A stretch of 64,000 nt of DNA from Rhodobiaceae bacterium (GCA_021404525.1 JAAWWE010000001.1:558001-622000), one strand, 5' to 3'. Counted from the first letter of the stretch, positions 1 through 10,989 are shown. Translations and numbers: made by a program. Notes: a model not told the origin generated them from the sequence alone.

Positions 1-248
1 ATGACAGCCTGCAGCAGCTTCGCGCAGCCCTCTTTGAGGCGCACCCACATCTCGCTCAGCTCGACACAGTTTCAAGCGCTGCAAGTGTGACAAGCGGACC
101 TGGCGGCTCAATGGACGATGCGCCATTTGGCAATGCCATAAGTGATTTCTACTTTACGAACCCGATTGCCCGTGCAAGCAAGATCATGGCGGATTGTGCT
201 GCGACCTACGGCAACAAAGAAGCAGGAGCGACCGGCACCAATGGCTGA
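1..248 (+). CDS. nuoG: NADH-quinone oxidoreductase subunit G, C-terminal end (partial)
   Basis: The reading frame is open from base 3 and stops with TGA at 246-248, giving the last 81 residues of a protein that begins upstream of the window. The tail contains [17 protein letters not shown], which matches the usual alphaproteobacterial NuoG ending (TNPIARAS followed by a Met and Cys). NuoG is the large Fe-S subunit of the peripheral arm of complex I. Its stop overlaps the nuoH start by 8 bases, which is typical of translational coupling in the nuo operon. The short region contains no cluster-binding motif, so the call rests on this tail and on the position directly before nuoH. Confidence 0.88.
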   Translation, partial: DSLQQLRAALFEAHPHLAQLDTVSSAASVTSGPGGSMDDAPFGNAISDFYFTNPIARASKIMADCAATYGNKEAGATGTNG

Positions 249-1263
249 GCTCTGGACCACATACGGCTTTCCGCTGTTTATCATTGTCGGCCAATCACTG
301 GGTGTGCTGGTGGGGCTGCTGCTCTTCACCGCGTACATTCTCTACGCTGACCGGAAGATTTTTGCCGCTGTTCAAATGCGCCGCGGACCAAACGTGGTGG
401 GACCATGGGGGCTTCTTCAGTCTTTCGCCGACCTGACAAAGTTCCTGTTCAAAGAAGCGATCATTCCCTCAAGCGCCAATAAGGGCATCTACTTGCTTGC
501 GCCCGTGATCACGGCGACCTTGGCGCTGAGTGCCTGGGCAGTGATCCCGTTTGATGACGGATGGGTTGTTGCCGACATCAATGTCGGGCTGCTCTACGTT
601 CTCGCGTTTTCGTCCTTGGGTGTGTACGGCATCATCATGGGCGGATGGGCCTCTAACTCTAAATACCCGTTCATGGGTGCGCTCCGGTCTGCTGCGCAGA
701 TGGTGTCCTATGAGGTCTCGCTCGGCTTCATTGTTGTCTGTGTGTTGATGACGGCGGGGTCCATGAACCTGTCTGACATTGTTCGCGCGCAGGATACGGG
801 TGCAGGCATGTTTGGCTGGTATTGGCTGATCCATTTTCCAGCCTTTGTGATCTTTTTTATCTCAGCGATCGCTGAGACCAACAGACCGCCATTTGATTTG
901 CCGGAAGCTGAATCCGAACTGGTTGCGGGTTATGCGACGGAATATTCCTCGACGCCGTTCCTGCTCTTCTTCCTGGGTGAGTTCGTAGCGATCAATCTGA
1001 TGGCAGCGATGGTAACGATCCTGTTCCTTGGCGGCTGGTTGCCACCTTTTGATTGGGGACCCTTGCATGCTGTTCCGGGCATCATCTGGTTTGTCCTCAA
1101 AGTCTGTTTCGTCTTTTTCCTCTTTGCGATGGTTCGCGCCTATGTGCCGCGCTACCGCTATGACCAACTGATGCGTCTGGGCTGGAAAGTATTCCTGCCT
1201 CTGTCGCTTGGCTGGGTCGTGGTGACAGCCGGTGTCCTGGTCGCGTTCGATCTTGCGCCGTAA
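241..1263 (+). CDS. nuoH: NADH-quinone oxidoreductase subunit H
   Basis: A 340-residue membrane subunit of complex I that forms the junction between the ubiquinone site and the proton-pumping arm. Family signatures are clear: [21 protein letters not shown] near residues 36-56, a central [21 protein letters not shown] segment, and about eight hydrophobic helices. The open frame extends upstream to 142, but I chose the ATG at 241 because the protein then begins [11 protein letters not shown], as relatives do, and the overlap with nuoG is only 8 bases. nuoI follows after 19 bases. The length is normal and nothing is missing. Confidence 0.97.
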   Translation: MAELWTTYGFPLFIIVGQSLGVLVGLLLFTAYILYADRKIFAAVQMRRGPNVVGPWGLLQSFADLTKFLFKEAIIPSSANKGIYLLAPVITATLALSAWAVIPFDDGWVVADINVGLLYVLAFSSLGVYGIIMGGWASNSKYPFMGALRSAAQMVSYEVSLGFIVVCVLMTAGSMNLSDIVRAQDTGAGMFGWYWLIHFPAFVIFFISAIAETNRPPFDLPEAESELVAGYATEYSSTPFLLFFLGEFVAINLMAAMVTILFLGGWLPPFDWGPLHAVPGIIWFVLKVCFVFFLFAMVRAYVPRYRYDQLMRLGWKVFLPLSLGWVVVTAGVLVAFDLAP

Positions 1264-1282
1264 CCTGAAGGAGAGCTGATCC

Positions 1283-1774
1283 ATGTCTGGTTTGACACAA
1301 TCTGTACGCTCCCTGTTTCTGGCGGAGTTTGTTTCAAGCTTCGTCCTGGCCTTGAAGTATTTCTTCGGGCCAAAAGCGACGCTGAACTATCCGTATGAAA
1401 AAGGCCTGCTGAGCCCGCGCTTTAGAGGGGAGCATGCGCTTCGCCGCTATCCGAATGGGGAAGAGCGCTGCATCGCCTGCAAGCTCTGCGAAGCGATTTG
1501 CCCGGCGCAGGCTATTACGATCGAGGCTGGACCCCGTCGCAATGACGGGACCCGGCGTACCGTGCGCTACGACATTGATATGACGAAATGCATCTATTGC
1601 GGCTTCTGTCAGGAAGCTTGTCCGGTAGATGCCATCGTCGAAGGACCAAACTTCGAATTCGCAACAGAAACCCGTGAAGAGCTTTTCTACACAAAAGAGA
1701 AGTTGCTTGATAACGGTGACCGTTGGGAACGCGAAATCGCTAAGAACATCGAACTCGACGCGCCTTACCGGTAA
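1283..1774 (+). CDS. nuoI: NADH-quinone oxidoreductase subunit I (2x 4Fe-4S)
   Basis: A 163-residue peripheral-arm subunit that carries electrons through clusters N6a and N6b toward quinone. Two complete ferredoxin motifs are visible: [12 protein letters not shown] near residues 60-71 and [12 protein letters not shown] near 99-110. The conserved tail [18 protein letters not shown] follows. The start ATG at 1283 has a good ribosome-binding site (AAGGAGAG, 1268-1275). The 163-residue length is the usual alphaproteobacterial and mitochondrial TYKY-like size. The gene lies between nuoH and nuoJ in the same operon. Confidence 0.98.
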   Translation: MSGLTQSVRSLFLAEFVSSFVLALKYFFGPKATLNYPYEKGLLSPRFRGEHALRRYPNGEERCIACKLCEAICPAQAITIEAGPRRNDGTRRTVRYDIDMTKCIYCGFCQEACPVDAIVEGPNFEFATETREELFYTKEKLLDNGDRWEREIAKNIELDAPYR

Positions 1775-1817
1775 CACCGGGGGCGGGTAACGCAACACGA
1801 GAGAGGGCAAAGGGGCA

Positions 1818-2432
1818 ATGATCGTCGCCACCATCGCTTTTTATATATTTGCAGGCGTCGCCATTGCCGCAGGCTTCATGGTGATTGCTGCCCGCAATCC
1901 CGTGCATTCGGTGCTCTTTCTGATCCTGGCATTCTTCAATGCGGCGGGTCTGTTCGTGCTGATGGGAGCAGAATTCCTGGCGATGATCCTGATCATTGTC
2001 TATGTCGGCGCCGTCGCCGTGCTCTTCCTCTTTGTGGTTATGATGCTGGACATTGACTTTGCAGAGCTGCGCGAAGGCTTCCTGCAATACATGCCCATTG
2101 GGGCACTGATTGGACTGGTTGTTCTGCTGGAATTGCTGTTGGTCGCAGGCACTTGGGCATTGGCACCCGAGGTGGCATCGATCGCGGCTGCGCCCATTCC
2201 ACCAATGGCCGAGGTAACCAACGCCGAAGCCATCGGTCAGGTCATGTACACGCAATATGTCTATTTCTTCCAGGCAGCCGGCATGGTTCTGCTGGTGGCC
2301 ATGATCGGCGCCATCGTGCTGACGCTCCGGAAGAAACCAGACGCACAAAGGCAGAGTATTCCGGAGCAGGTCGCCCGCACGGCCGAAACCGCAATTGAAA
2401 TCAAGAAGGTGGAACCTGGTCAGGGCCTTTAA
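1818..2432 (+). CDS. nuoJ: NADH-quinone oxidoreductase subunit J
   Basis: A 204-residue polytopic subunit of the complex I membrane arm. Five hydrophobic segments can be traced, and the NuoJ signature around residues 57-75 (GAEFLAMILIIVYVGAVAVLF) is present. The start ATG at 1818 is preceded by AAAGGGG. The C-terminal 25 residues are polar and probably cytoplasmic. It sits 24 bases before nuoK. No anomaly was seen. Confidence 0.97.
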   Translation: MIVATIAFYIFAGVAIAAGFMVIAARNPVHSVLFLILAFFNAAGLFVLMGAEFLAMILIIVYVGAVAVLFLFVVMMLDIDFAELREGFLQYMPIGALIGLVVLLELLLVAGTWALAPEVASIAAAPIPPMAEVTNAEAIGQVMYTQYVYFFQAAGMVLLVAMIGAIVLTLRKKPDAQRQSIPEQVARTAETAIEIKKVEPGQGL

Positions 2433-2456
2433 GGTCGGGCCACGAAAGAAACGCAC

Positions 2457-2765
2457 ATGGAAATCGGTCTTGCACATTATCTGACGGTGGCGGCGATCCT
2501 CTTCACGCTGGGGATTTTCGGCATCTTCCTGAATAGGAAGAACGTCATCATTATCCTTATGTCGATTGAGTTGATGCTCCTTGCTGTGAACATCAACCTC
2601 GTGGCTTTCTCCACACACCTGGGCGACCTCACCGGGCAGATATTTGCCATGTTGGTTCTGACCGTTGCAGCGGCGGAGGCAGCGATTGGTCTCGCCATTC
2701 TGGTGGTCTATTTCCGTAATCGCGGCTCTATCGCCGTCGAAGACATCAACTTGATGAAAGGCTGA
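2457..2765 (+). CDS. nuoK: NADH-quinone oxidoreductase subunit K
   Basis: A 102-residue three-helix subunit of the membrane arm of complex I, homologous to MrpC. It begins with the characteristic [20 protein letters not shown] and contains the conserved [21 protein letters not shown] segment, whose glutamate belongs to the proton-translocation path, and later [13 protein letters not shown], with a second membrane glutamate. Its length is exactly typical. The Shine-Dalgarno is weak, consistent with coupling to nuoJ. nuoL begins 7 bases after the stop. Confidence 0.97.
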   Translation: MEIGLAHYLTVAAILFTLGIFGIFLNRKNVIIILMSIELMLLAVNINLVAFSTHLGDLTGQIFAMLVLTVAAAEAAIGLAILVVYFRNRGSIAVEDINLMKG

Positions 2766-2772
2766 GCGGCAC

Positions 2773-4704
2773 ATGTACGAAGCAATTGTCTTCCTTCCGC
2801 TCGTCGGATGTTTAATCGCTGGACTGTTTGGGCGCCAGATTGGCGTCCCCGCGTCGCAGTGGGTGACCTGTGGCGGCCTTGTCATCTCAGCGCTGTTGAG
2901 CTGGGTTGCCTTCTACAATGTGGCGCTGCAGGGACAGGCGGAAACAATTCAGGTGCTTACCTGGATCGATAGCGGCTCTTTTGAAGCAGACTGGCGCCTG
3001 CGCATCGATACGCTGACCGCCGTTATGCTGGTGGTCGTGACCAATGTATCTGCGCTCGTGCATATTTATTCAGTCGGCTATATGAGCCACGATCCGCACC
3101 AGTCGCGTTTCTTTGCTTACCTCTCGCTCTTCACCTTCGCCATGCTGATGCTGGTAACCGCAGACAATCTGGTACAGCTCTTCTTCGGCTGGGAAGGGGT
3201 CGGGCTCGCTTCCTATCTGCTCATCGGTTTCTGGTACAAAAAACCAACGGCGAATGCCGCGGCGATTAAAGCCTTTGTGGTGAACCGGGTAGGGGACTTC
3301 GGTCTGATCCTGGGTCTGTCAGCGATCTACCTCACTGTCGGCTCTGTTGAATATGACACCATCTTTGCAGCCATTCCGGGCCTTGCAGACGACAGCTTCA
3401 TGTTCCTCGGCGCGGAGTTCCCGATTGTCACGACGATCTGTCTGTTGCTCTTCATGGGCGCGATGGGCAAGTCAGCCCAGTTCTTGCTTCACACCTGGCT
3501 GCCCGATGCTATGGAAGGCCCGACACCTGTGTCGGCGCTGATCCACGCTGCGACCATGGTGACGGCAGGCGTCTTCCTCGTCTGTCGCATGTCGCCGCTG
3601 TTTGAGTTTTCACAAGACGCGCTAAACGTTGTGATCTTTGTGGGTGCGACGACCGCCTTTTTTGCAGCGACCGTTGGTTTGGTTCAGAACGATATCAAGC
3701 GGGTGATCGCTTATTCCACCTGTTCTCAGCTAGGCTACATGTTTGTAGCCGCTGGCGTTGGGGCGTACGAAGTGGCCATGTTCCACCTCTTCACTCATGC
3801 GTTCTTTAAGGCGCTCCTCTTCTTGGGCAGCGGTTCGGTCATCCATGCCATGTCGGATGAGCAGGACATGCGGAAGATGGGCGGTCTCTACAAAATGCTC
3901 CCGGCAACTACGTTCATGATGGGCGTCGGCACGATTGCGCTGACCGGTTTCCCTGGAACGGCGGGCTATTTCTCTAAAGACGCAGTAATCGAAGCGGCTT
4001 ACGCGGCGTCCAGCCCGGTCCACATGTATGCCTTCTGGGCGACGGTGGTGGCAGCGCTCTTCACCAGCTTCTATTCCTGGCGCCTCATGTTCATGACGTT
4101 TTTCGGCAAGAGCCGGGCTTCGAACGAAGTCTTGAGCCACGTGCATGAAAGTCCGGCATCCATGATGATCCCGCTCGGTCTGTTATCGATTGGTGCAATT
4201 TTCGCTGGCGTCATGTTCTACAACCTGTTCATCGGCGGTGCCGCCGAAGGTTTCTGGGCAGCGTCGATCTTCACCGCCGAGGGCAACAATATCCTTGTGG
4301 AACTTAAACAGGTTCCGGCTTGGGTGGTCTTCTCGCCGCTTGTCATGATGACACTTGGCTTTGTCACTGCTTGGTACTTCTACATCTTCCGTCCTGAGAC
4401 ACCGAAGACGCTCGCAAGAGAACAGGAGCTTCTCTACAAGTTCCTGCTCAACAAGTGGTACGTGGATGAGATCTACGACTTCCTCTTTGTGAAGCCTGCC
4501 TTCTGGATTGGTCGTTTCTTCTGGAAACAAGGCGATGGGCGGACCATTGACGGGCTGGGGCCCGATGGAATCGCGGCGCGCGTTCTTGATATCACCCGCG
4601 GCATCGGTCGCCTCCAGACCGGCTACGTTTATCACTATGCGTTTGCGATGCTTCTGGGCATTGCTGCGCTGACCACTTACTTCATGTTCGGGGGTTCCCA
4701 CTAA
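2773..4704 (+). CDS. nuoL: NADH-quinone oxidoreductase subunit L
   Basis: A 643-residue antiporter-like proton pump at the distal end of complex I. The N-terminal oxidoreductase signature ([22 protein letters not shown] near 97-118) and the core [19 protein letters not shown] with the pumping glutamate are present. So are the broken-helix regions [33 protein letters not shown] and [17 protein letters not shown]. The last ~120 residues form the amphipathic lateral helix and a final membrane anchor. Its TAA overlaps the nuoM start as TAATG. Full length. Confidence 0.98.
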   Translation: MYEAIVFLPLVGCLIAGLFGRQIGVPASQWVTCGGLVISALLSWVAFYNVALQGQAETIQVLTWIDSGSFEADWRLRIDTLTAVMLVVVTNVSALVHIYSVGYMSHDPHQSRFFAYLSLFTFAMLMLVTADNLVQLFFGWEGVGLASYLLIGFWYKKPTANAAAIKAFVVNRVGDFGLILGLSAIYLTVGSVEYDTIFAAIPGLADDSFMFLGAEFPIVTTICLLLFMGAMGKSAQFLLHTWLPDAMEGPTPVSALIHAATMVTAGVFLVCRMSPLFEFSQDALNVVIFVGATTAFFAATVGLVQNDIKRVIAYSTCSQLGYMFVAAGVGAYEVAMFHLFTHAFFKALLFLGSGSVIHAMSDEQDMRKMGGLYKMLPATTFMMGVGTIALTGFPGTAGYFSKDAVIEAAYAASSPVHMYAFWATVVAALFTSFYSWRLMFMTFFGKSRASNEVLSHVHESPASMMIPLGLLSIGAIFAGVMFYNLFIGGAAEGFWAASIFTAEGNNILVELKQVPAWVVFSPLVMMTLGFVTAWYFYIFRPETPKTLAREQELLYKFLLNKWYVDEIYDFLFVKPAFWIGRFFWKQGDGRTIDGLGPDGIAARVLDITRGIGRLQTGYVYHYAFAMLLGIAALTTYFMFGGSH

Positions 4705-6242
4705 TGTTTGGAATTCCAGTTCTCTCCATCATCACCTTCCTGCCACTCGTTGGCGCTCTGGTCATTCTTATGATCCGGGCAGACGAAGAAGTTGAAGCAC
4801 GCAACGCCCGATGGACGGCGTTTTGGGTGACAACCATCACTTTTATCGGCTCTCTGTCGATCTGGTTTGGCTTTGATAACTCGACAGCAGAGTTCCAGTT
4901 TGTCGAGAAGGGCGAATGGCTCGGCGGCGCCATCAACTACCATATGGGCGTCGACGGCATTTCCATGCTGTTTGTGATCCTCACCACTTTCCTAATGCCG
5001 TTCTGCATTCTGGCGAGTTGGGAAGCGATCCAGACCCGTGTGAAGGAGTACATGATTGCCTTCCTGATCCTGGAAACGCTCATGATCGGCGTATTCTGTT
5101 CCTTGGATCTGGTGCTCTTCTATCTCTTCTTTGAAGCCGGCCTCATTCCGATGTTCCTGATCATCGGTGTATGGGGTGGCGCACGGCGCGTCTATGCGAG
5201 CTTCAAATTCTTCCTCTATACGCTAGCTGGCTCTGTCCTCATGCTGCTGGCCATCATGGCCATGTACTGGCAGGTGGGCACAACGGATATCCCAACGCTC
5301 CTGGCCTATGACTTCCCGGCCGGCATGCAAACCTGGTTGTGGCTTGCCTTCTTCGCGTCTTTCGCGGTGAAAATGCCCATGTGGCCGGTACACACCTGGT
5401 TGCCTGACGCTCACGTGGAAGCGCCGACAGCGGGTTCCGTTATTCTGGCGGGCATTCTCTTGAAGATGGGCGGCTATGGCTTCCTCCGCTTCTCCTTACC
5501 CATGTTCCCCATTGCATCTGATCTCTTCGCGCCAATGGTCTTTGGCCTCTCAGTGGTCGCCATCATCTACACGTCGCTGGTGGCCCTGGTGCAGGAAGAT
5601 ATGAAAAAGCTGATCGCTTATTCATCCGTTGCTCACATGGGCTTTGTGACCATGGGGATCTTCGCGGCGACAACCCAGGGCGTGCAGGGCGGCATCTTCC
5701 AGATGCTCTCACATGGCTGGGTGTCCGGTGCGCTCTTCCTTTGTGTCGGTGTTGTTTATGATCGCATGCACACCCGCGAAATTTCGGCCTATGGAGGACT
5801 TGTCAGTCGGATGCCGATCTATGCGTTTGCCTTCATGGTCTTCACCATGGCGAATGTGGGCTTGCCCGGAACCAGTGGGTTTGTCGGTGAGTTTCTCACC
5901 ATTGTCGGGGTGTTCCAGGTGAGTTCCTGGATTGCGCTTCTAGCGGCAACTGGGGTGATCCTGTCGGCCTGCTATGCGCTTTACCTTTACCGCCGGGTTG
6001 TTTTCGGCGAGCTGGAAAAAGACACGTTAAAAAACATCAAGGATGTGAGCCCAAGGGAGCTTGCAACATTGGCGCCGCTTATCGTTGCGACAATCTTCTT
6101 TGGTGTGTACCCGCTGCCAATTCTGGATGTGACAGCTGTGTCTGTCGACAATCTGGTTGCAAACTATCAAGCTGCTGTGGAGGCCCATGAAGTGGCCGGT
6201 GGTGGCGCATTTGACTTTGCTTGGGCTGGCTTCGGCCGCTAA
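4704..6242 (+). CDS. nuoM: NADH-quinone oxidoreductase subunit M
   Basis: A 512-residue antiporter-like proton-pumping subunit of complex I. It shows the expected [21 protein letters not shown] motif (membrane glutamate near residue 145), [34 protein letters not shown], and [16 protein letters not shown]. The start is the ATG of the TAATG junction with nuoL. The length is normal, and nuoN follows after a short spacer. Confidence 0.98.
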   Translation: MFGIPVLSIITFLPLVGALVILMIRADEEVEARNARWTAFWVTTITFIGSLSIWFGFDNSTAEFQFVEKGEWLGGAINYHMGVDGISMLFVILTTFLMPFCILASWEAIQTRVKEYMIAFLILETLMIGVFCSLDLVLFYLFFEAGLIPMFLIIGVWGGARRVYASFKFFLYTLAGSVLMLLAIMAMYWQVGTTDIPTLLAYDFPAGMQTWLWLAFFASFAVKMPMWPVHTWLPDAHVEAPTAGSVILAGILLKMGGYGFLRFSLPMFPIASDLFAPMVFGLSVVAIIYTSLVALVQEDMKKLIAYSSVAHMGFVTMGIFAATTQGVQGGIFQMLSHGWVSGALFLCVGVVYDRMHTREISAYGGLVSRMPIYAFAFMVFTMANVGLPGTSGFVGEFLTIVGVFQVSSWIALLAATGVILSACYALYLYRRVVFGELEKDTLKNIKDVSPRELATLAPLIVATIFFGVYPLPILDVTAVSVDNLVANYQAAVEAHEVAGGGAFDFAWAGFGR

Positions 6243-6271
6243 CGCGCAAGACGTCTGGAGATACAGAGACT

Positions 6272-7768
6272 ATGGAAACCGCCCTCGCCATGCCGGATTT
6301 AGGTCCCGCTCTTGCGGAAATCATCCTCGCTGTCGGTGCTATGGCACTCCTCATGCTGGGCGTGTTCAGAGGTGATGGATCCAGCCGGACAGTGAGTATT
6401 GGCTCGATTGCACTGCTGATCGTGGCGGCTTTTGCCGTGATCAGCCAGCCGGACGAGCGAGTTCTGACCTTTGGCGGTGCTTTCGTGATGGATGGCTTCG
6501 CGCAGGTCATGAAGTGCCTGGTGCTTGCGGGGTCTGCTGTCGCTATTGTCATGGCTCAAGGCTTTATGGCCCGCGAGAATATTGACCGGTTTGAGTTTCC
6601 GGTCCTGATCCTGCTCGCCACGCTTGGCATGTTGATGATGGTGTCAGCGAATGGCCTGATCGCACTCTATATGGGACTTGAGCTGCAAAGCCTTGCGCTC
6701 TACGTCGTTGCTTCTTTCCATCGCGACAATACGCGCTCCACCGAAGCAGGCCTGAAGTACTTTGTTCTGGGTGCGCTCGCCTCGGGTATGCTTCTTTATG
6801 GCTCCTCGCTGATTTACGGTTTCTCGGGAACTACAAACTTTGATGTGCTTGCAGGCGTGATTGCTATGAACGGCATGTCGACAGGCCTCATTTTCGGACT
6901 GGTCTTCCTGCTTGCAGGTCTTGCCTTCAAAATCTCTGCGGTGCCGTTCCACATGTGGACGCCGGATGTGTATGAGGGCGCGCCAACGCCGGTAACAGCA
7001 TTCTTCGCCGCAGCGCCAAAAATCGCTGCTATGGCGCTCTTCCTGCGCGTCATGTATGGCGGTTTTGCCGACGCTGTCTTCCAATGGCAGCAGGTAGTGG
7101 TCTTCATCTCCATCGCCTCAATGGTTCTGGGGGCCTTCGCCGCCATCGGTCAAACCAACATCAAACGTCTGATGGCCTATTCATCCATCGGCCATATGGG
7201 CTTTGCGCTTGTCGGTCTCGCCGCCGGCACACCAGAAGGCGTGAAGGGCGTGGTGATCTATCTCACCATTTACCTGATCATGAATGCAGGCGTCTTCTGC
7301 TGTATCTTGGCCATGCGCCATAAGGAAGGCCCGGTTGAAGAGATTTCAGATCTCGCCGGTCTGTCGCAGAACCAACCCATGCTCGCCGCGGTCTTTGCGA
7401 TGCTCATGTTCTCGCTCGCAGGCATCCCGCCGCTTGCTGGCTTCTTTGCGAAATTCTATGTCTTCCTCGCTGCCATCAATGCCGGGCTCTACGCCCTTGC
7501 AATCATTGGTGTTTTGGCGAGTGTCGTTGGGGCGTTCTACTATCTCCGGGTTGTGAAGATCATCTATTTCGACGATCCAGCTCCTGCATTCGCAGGTCCC
7601 ATGGGGACTGAAATTAGAGCTGTTCTCGCGGTATCGGCCCTATTTACACTTCTCTTCATTCTCTACCCGACACCTGTGTTGAAGATGGCAGAAGGCGCCG
7701 CGAACTCTCTGGTGCCGACTGTGGAAGCAGCGGAAGCGCCAACGGCACCCGCTGAGCCAGCGCAGTAG
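6272..7768 (+). CDS. nuoN: NADH-quinone oxidoreductase subunit N
   Basis: A 498-residue antiporter-like subunit and the last nuo gene of the operon. Motifs include [49 protein letters not shown] and [18 protein letters not shown]. The frame is open from 6221, but I chose the ATG at 6272 ([14 protein letters not shown]): relatives begin close to this point, GGAG lies about 11 bases upstream, and the earlier ATG would overlap nuoM. The extreme C-terminus is rich in Ala, Glu and Pro and is probably disordered. The birA start is 4 bases from the stop. Confidence 0.95.
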   Translation: METALAMPDLGPALAEIILAVGAMALLMLGVFRGDGSSRTVSIGSIALLIVAAFAVISQPDERVLTFGGAFVMDGFAQVMKCLVLAGSAVAIVMAQGFMARENIDRFEFPVLILLATLGMLMMVSANGLIALYMGLELQSLALYVVASFHRDNTRSTEAGLKYFVLGALASGMLLYGSSLIYGFSGTTNFDVLAGVIAMNGMSTGLIFGLVFLLAGLAFKISAVPFHMWTPDVYEGAPTPVTAFFAAAPKIAAMALFLRVMYGGFADAVFQWQQVVVFISIASMVLGAFAAIGQTNIKRLMAYSSIGHMGFALVGLAAGTPEGVKGVVIYLTIYLIMNAGVFCCILAMRHKEGPVEEISDLAGLSQNQPMLAAVFAMLMFSLAGIPPLAGFFAKFYVFLAAINAGLYALAIIGVLASVVGAFYYLRVVKIIYFDDPAPAFAGPMGTEIRAVLAVSALFTLLFILYPTPVLKMAEGAANSLVPTVEAAEAPTAPAEPAQ

Positions 7769-7771
7769 AGA

Positions 7772-8554
7772 ATGCCAGACACGCTCGCGGTTCCTGCAGG
7801 ATATGAGCTGAACCGGCACGGCGAGATCGACTCCACGAATGAAGAAGCCAAGCGCCTCGCTGCGAGCGGTGTGCCTGGGCCTGTCTGGATCGTCGCGGAT
7901 ACACAGACCGCAGGTCGGGGCAGACGCGGCCGTGCCTGGACGTCACCCGTCGGCAATCTCATGTGCACGCTTCTCCTGAGGCCAGGCTGTGGACCAGCAG
8001 AGGCAGGAGAACTCTCCTTTGTCGCCGGTTTGGCTCTCCATGACGCCGCATCTTTGTTATTGCCGGACGAAGTTGCGGCCATGATCAGCCTAAAATGGCC
8101 GAACGACCTCTTGATTGATGGCAAGAAGGCGAGCGGCATTCTTCTGGAGTCAGAAAGTGCAGGCGGTGCTGAAGTAACCTGGCTGGCGATCGGCATTGGG
8201 CTCAATCTGGTTCATTTCCCTGAGGACACACCATACCCGGCGACAAGCCTTCAGGCAGAAAGTGGCGGCAAATGCAGCGTCGAGAGCGCACTGACGGCTC
8301 TCGCGGCTGCTTTTGATAGGTGGTACGCCACTTGGCAGCAGCCTGGCGGTTTCGCCGCCATACGGGAAGCTTGGCTGAAGCGAGCGCGTGGAATTGGGCA
8401 GGAGATTACTGTCAGACTTTCGGACGACACCTTGGAGGGGGTATTTGAAAACCTTTCAGAGGATGGTGCTTTACAGCTGCGTTTGCCGTCGGGAGAGCTT
8501 CGCGAAATCGCTGCGGGTGACGTGTTTTTTGGCACCGGCGGCGGCGACCGGTAA
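7772..8554 (+). CDS. birA: Biotin--[acetyl-CoA-carboxylase] ligase
   Basis: A 260-residue enzyme that adenylates biotin and attaches it to the biotin carboxyl carrier domain of carboxylases. The biotinyl-AMP loop GRGRRGR is at residues 48-54 and the catalytic KWPNDL begins at residue 108. STNEEAK near residue 21 matches the biotin-site STN motif. A small C-terminal BPL_C barrel follows. There is no N-terminal winged helix, so this is the monofunctional (group I) type and not a biotin repressor. It follows nuoN by only 3 bases and precedes rnj by 8, the common alphaproteobacterial arrangement, so it is probably co-transcribed with the nuo genes. Confidence 0.95.
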   Translation: MPDTLAVPAGYELNRHGEIDSTNEEAKRLAASGVPGPVWIVADTQTAGRGRRGRAWTSPVGNLMCTLLLRPGCGPAEAGELSFVAGLALHDAASLLLPDEVAAMISLKWPNDLLIDGKKASGILLESESAGGAEVTWLAIGIGLNLVHFPEDTPYPATSLQAESGGKCSVESALTALAAAFDRWYATWQQPGGFAAIREAWLKRARGIGQEITVRLSDDTLEGVFENLSEDGALQLRLPSGELREIAAGDVFFGTGGGDR

Positions 8555-8562
8555 GGTATCCC

Positions 8563-10242
8563 ATGGACCGAATTTCATCCGACAGCGCTGAGTTGGTGTT
8601 CGTTCCCCTAGGGGGCACGGGCGAGATCGGCATGAACCTGAATCTTTACGGTTTCGGGACAGAGGAAGATCGCAAATGGATCATGGTGGATCTGGGCGTC
8701 ACCTTCTCTGATGGGCGAACGCCCGGCGTTGATGTCATCATGCCGGACCCAACCTTCATTGAAGAAAATCGCCAGGACCTGATTGCCATCGTCCTGACTC
8801 ACGCCCATGAAGACCACATCGGGGCGGTTGCGCATCTCTGGCCAAAGCTCAGATGCCCGGTCTATGCAACACCGTTCACGGCGGAGCTGGTGAAGGGCAA
8901 ACTGATCGAAGCCGGGATCGAGCAGGAGGTTCCTCTCAACATTGTGGATCTCGGTGCCCGGTTTGACCTCGGGCCTTTTGATATCGAATTCGTCACGCTG
9001 ACCCATTCAATCCCGGAACCCAATGCATTGGCCATCCGCACGCCGCTTGGCACGGTCATGCACACGGGCGATTGGAAAATCGACCCAGGGCCGGTGATTG
9101 GGGAGACACTGGACAGCAAACGCCTCGCCGAAATTGGGGAAGAGGGTGTGCGCGCCATTGTCTGTGACAGCACCAATGTCTTTACGCCGGGTGAAGCAGG
9201 TTCCGAAGCTGATGTGGCAACCAGCCTAACGGACTTGATCGGCGACCTCGATGGGCGTGTGGTGGTCACTACTTTTGCGTCAAATGTCGCCCGGCTGGAA
9301 AGCATCATTCGCGCGGCAGAGGCGAACGGTCGGCACGTTGTCTTGGCAGGCCGGTCAATGTTCCGGGTGATCGCCGCCGCGCGAGATACGGGCCACTTGA
9401 AAAATCTGCCGCCATTCGTTGAGGCAGAGGACGCAGGCTACTTGCCTAAAGACAAAGTCCTATTCCTCTGTACCGGATCACAGGGCGAACCGCGGGCAGC
9501 GCTCGCGCGAATTGCGGCGGACGCTCATCGTGACATAGTGCTGGAAGAGGGCGACACGGTAATCTTCTCTTCACGGATCATCCCGGGGAATGATGTTGCC
9601 ATCTTTGAGATGCAGAATGATCTTGCGCGCGCTGGCGTCAGGGTCATTACGGAGAAGGATCATTTTGTTCATGTCTCCGGGCACCCGTGCCGCGACGAAC
9701 TGACGGCTATGTATCAATGGATCAAGCCTGAACTTGCCATCCCTGTTCATGGAGAGGCCCGGCATTTGCTGGAACACGCAGCCCTGGCAAAAGAGCTACA
9801 GGTTCCCGAGACACTGGTGATCGAGAACGGGGATATGGTTCGCCTCGCACCTGGTGCAGCAGAAGTGGTCGATGAAGTGCCATCTGGCCGGGTCGTTATG
9901 GATGGAGATGTCCTCGTCCCCTCCTGGGATGCAGGCATCCAGGAACGTCGACGCTTAGGTTTTGCCGGAGCTGTGTTTGTCTCCGTCGCCCTCAACGACA
10001 AAGGCGCCGTTCAAGGGGACCCGGAAATTCGCCTGATCGGATTGCCGGAGCGCGACAATTACGGCGTGCGTTTTGATGAGCGCGCCTATGATGCTTTGGA
10101 TAGTGCCTTGGATCAGTTGCCGCAGCGGAAACGTAAAGATGAGGCACAAGTGGGCGAGTATCTGCGCCGGGCCGTCCGGGGGGCCATCCGCAAGGAATGG
10201 GGAAAAAAGGCCGCCGTGGAAGTGATTGTTACAAGGGTCTGA
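8563..10242 (+). CDS. rnj: Ribonuclease J
   Basis: A 559-residue metallo-beta-lactamase/beta-CASP nuclease with 5'-3' exoribonuclease and endonuclease activity in RNA maturation and decay. Zinc ligands are seen in THAHEDHIG (H80, H82, D84, H85), at H148 (LTHSIPEPNA) and at D170 (MHTGDWK). The beta-CASP segment (CTGSQGEPRAALARIA near 303-318) and the GHPCRDEL and PVHGEARHL motifs are intact. The C-terminal RNase J domain is present. The position after birA is conserved in alphaproteobacteria. RNase J coexists with RNase E in this group; RNase E is not in the window. Confidence 0.96.
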   Translation: MDRISSDSAELVFVPLGGTGEIGMNLNLYGFGTEEDRKWIMVDLGVTFSDGRTPGVDVIMPDPTFIEENRQDLIAIVLTHAHEDHIGAVAHLWPKLRCPVYATPFTAELVKGKLIEAGIEQEVPLNIVDLGARFDLGPFDIEFVTLTHSIPEPNALAIRTPLGTVMHTGDWKIDPGPVIGETLDSKRLAEIGEEGVRAIVCDSTNVFTPGEAGSEADVATSLTDLIGDLDGRVVVTTFASNVARLESIIRAAEANGRHVVLAGRSMFRVIAAARDTGHLKNLPPFVEAEDAGYLPKDKVLFLCTGSQGEPRAALARIAADAHRDIVLEEGDTVIFSSRIIPGNDVAIFEMQNDLARAGVRVITEKDHFVHVSGHPCRDELTAMYQWIKPELAIPVHGEARHLLEHAALAKELQVPETLVIENGDMVRLAPGAAEVVDEVPSGRVVMDGDVLVPSWDAGIQERRRLGFAGAVFVSVALNDKGAVQGDPEIRLIGLPERDNYGVRFDERAYDALDSALDQLPQRKRKDEAQVGEYLRRAVRGAIRKEWGKKAAVEVIVTRV

Positions 10243-10302
10243 TGCTTGCCGCGATGCGCGCATCGGCCTAAATAGAGATGTAAAAATTTCGAGGAGCTAC
10301 AA

Positions 10303-10707
10303 ATGCTGGGTCAGCTAAACCACGTTGCCATCGCGGTGCCAAACATCGCCGAGGCCGCTGAGATGTATAAGGTCAAGTTCGGAGCCAAAGTATCCGGGCA
10401 GGTGCCGCAGCCGGATCATGGGGTGACGACCGTGTTTGTTGACCTGGGCAACACCAAGCTCGAATTGCTGGAACCATTGGGTGAGGATTCACCTATTGCA
10501 GGCTTCCTCGCAAAAAACCCCAAAGGGGGCATCCATCACATCTGTGTCGAAGTGGATGACATTGATGCAGCCTGCGAGCAAGTCACTGATCATGGAGTGA
10601 CCATCACCGGCACGGGCAAGCCGCGAATCGGCGCCCATGGCAAGCCAGTTGTCTTCCTGCATCCGAAAGATCTTTTTGGCACGCTCGTTGAGCTGGAACA
10701 GGCGTAA
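10303..10707 (+). CDS. mce: Methylmalonyl-CoA epimerase
   Basis: A 134-residue vicinal-oxygen-chelate (glyoxalase/bleomycin-resistance fold) enzyme that interconverts (2R)- and (2S)-methylmalonyl-CoA in propionyl-CoA metabolism. It begins MLGQLNHVAIAVP with the first metal-binding His (H7). GIHHICVEVDDIDAA carries the second ligand, and the GTLVELEQ ending supplies the last glutamate. A strong GAGGAG ribosome-binding site lies 5 bases before the ATG. The gene lies downstream of rnj and directly before a DUF1467 gene, as in many Rhizobiales. Length is standard. Confidence 0.94.
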   Translation: MLGQLNHVAIAVPNIAEAAEMYKVKFGAKVSGQVPQPDHGVTTVFVDLGNTKLELLEPLGEDSPIAGFLAKNPKGGIHHICVEVDDIDAACEQVTDHGVTITGTGKPRIGAHGKPVVFLHPKDLFGTLVELEQA

Positions 10708-10713
10708 GCAACC

Positions 10714-10989
10714 ATGACCCTTGTCAGCGGCATTGCGACCTACGCCATTATCTGGTGGCTGACACTCTTTGTCGTGCTGCCCTTTGGCATTGTGACCCAG
10801 GAAGAAGTGGGCGACGTCGAGGAGGGATCAGCGCCGAGTGCGCCCGTCCGACCTCAGATCATTCGCAAGGTTCTCATCACAACCGCTCTCTCAGCATTGA
10901 TTTTTGCGGGCGTGTACTGGTTCCTGGAGCTCAGCGGCGTGGGGCTGGACGATTTGCCATTCGCGCCCACCTTCGACGACAAGTACTAA
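10714..10989 (+). CDS. DUF1467 family two-helix membrane protein
   Basis: A 91-residue protein with two predicted membrane helices, about residues 3-24 and 50-72, joined by an acidic loop (EEVGDVEEGSAPSAP). The N-terminal pattern AIIWWLTLFVVLPFGI is diagnostic of the DUF1467 family, which in alphaproteobacteria sits between mce and proS. Its biochemical role is unknown. It starts 6 bases after mce and is probably co-transcribed. Its stop overlaps the stop of the convergent gene on the other strand by 3 bases, so no terminator separates the two. Confidence 0.88.
   Translation: MTLVSGIATYAIIWWLTLFVVLPFGIVTQEEVGDVEEGSAPSAPVRPQIIRKVLITTALSALIFAGVYWFLELSGVGLDDLPFAPTFDDKY

Noticed and set aside
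1740-2885. 381-codon minus-strand open frame across nuoI-nuoJ-nuoK
   Set aside because: It is antisense to three clear complex I genes, is rich in His, Gln, Cys and Asp as mirror frames are, and has no start signal or motif.
10252-10265. Terminator after rnj (CGATGCGCGCATCG palindrome)
   Set aside because: The palindrome lacks a hairpin loop and T run, and mce follows on the same strand; probably chance or a weak processing site.
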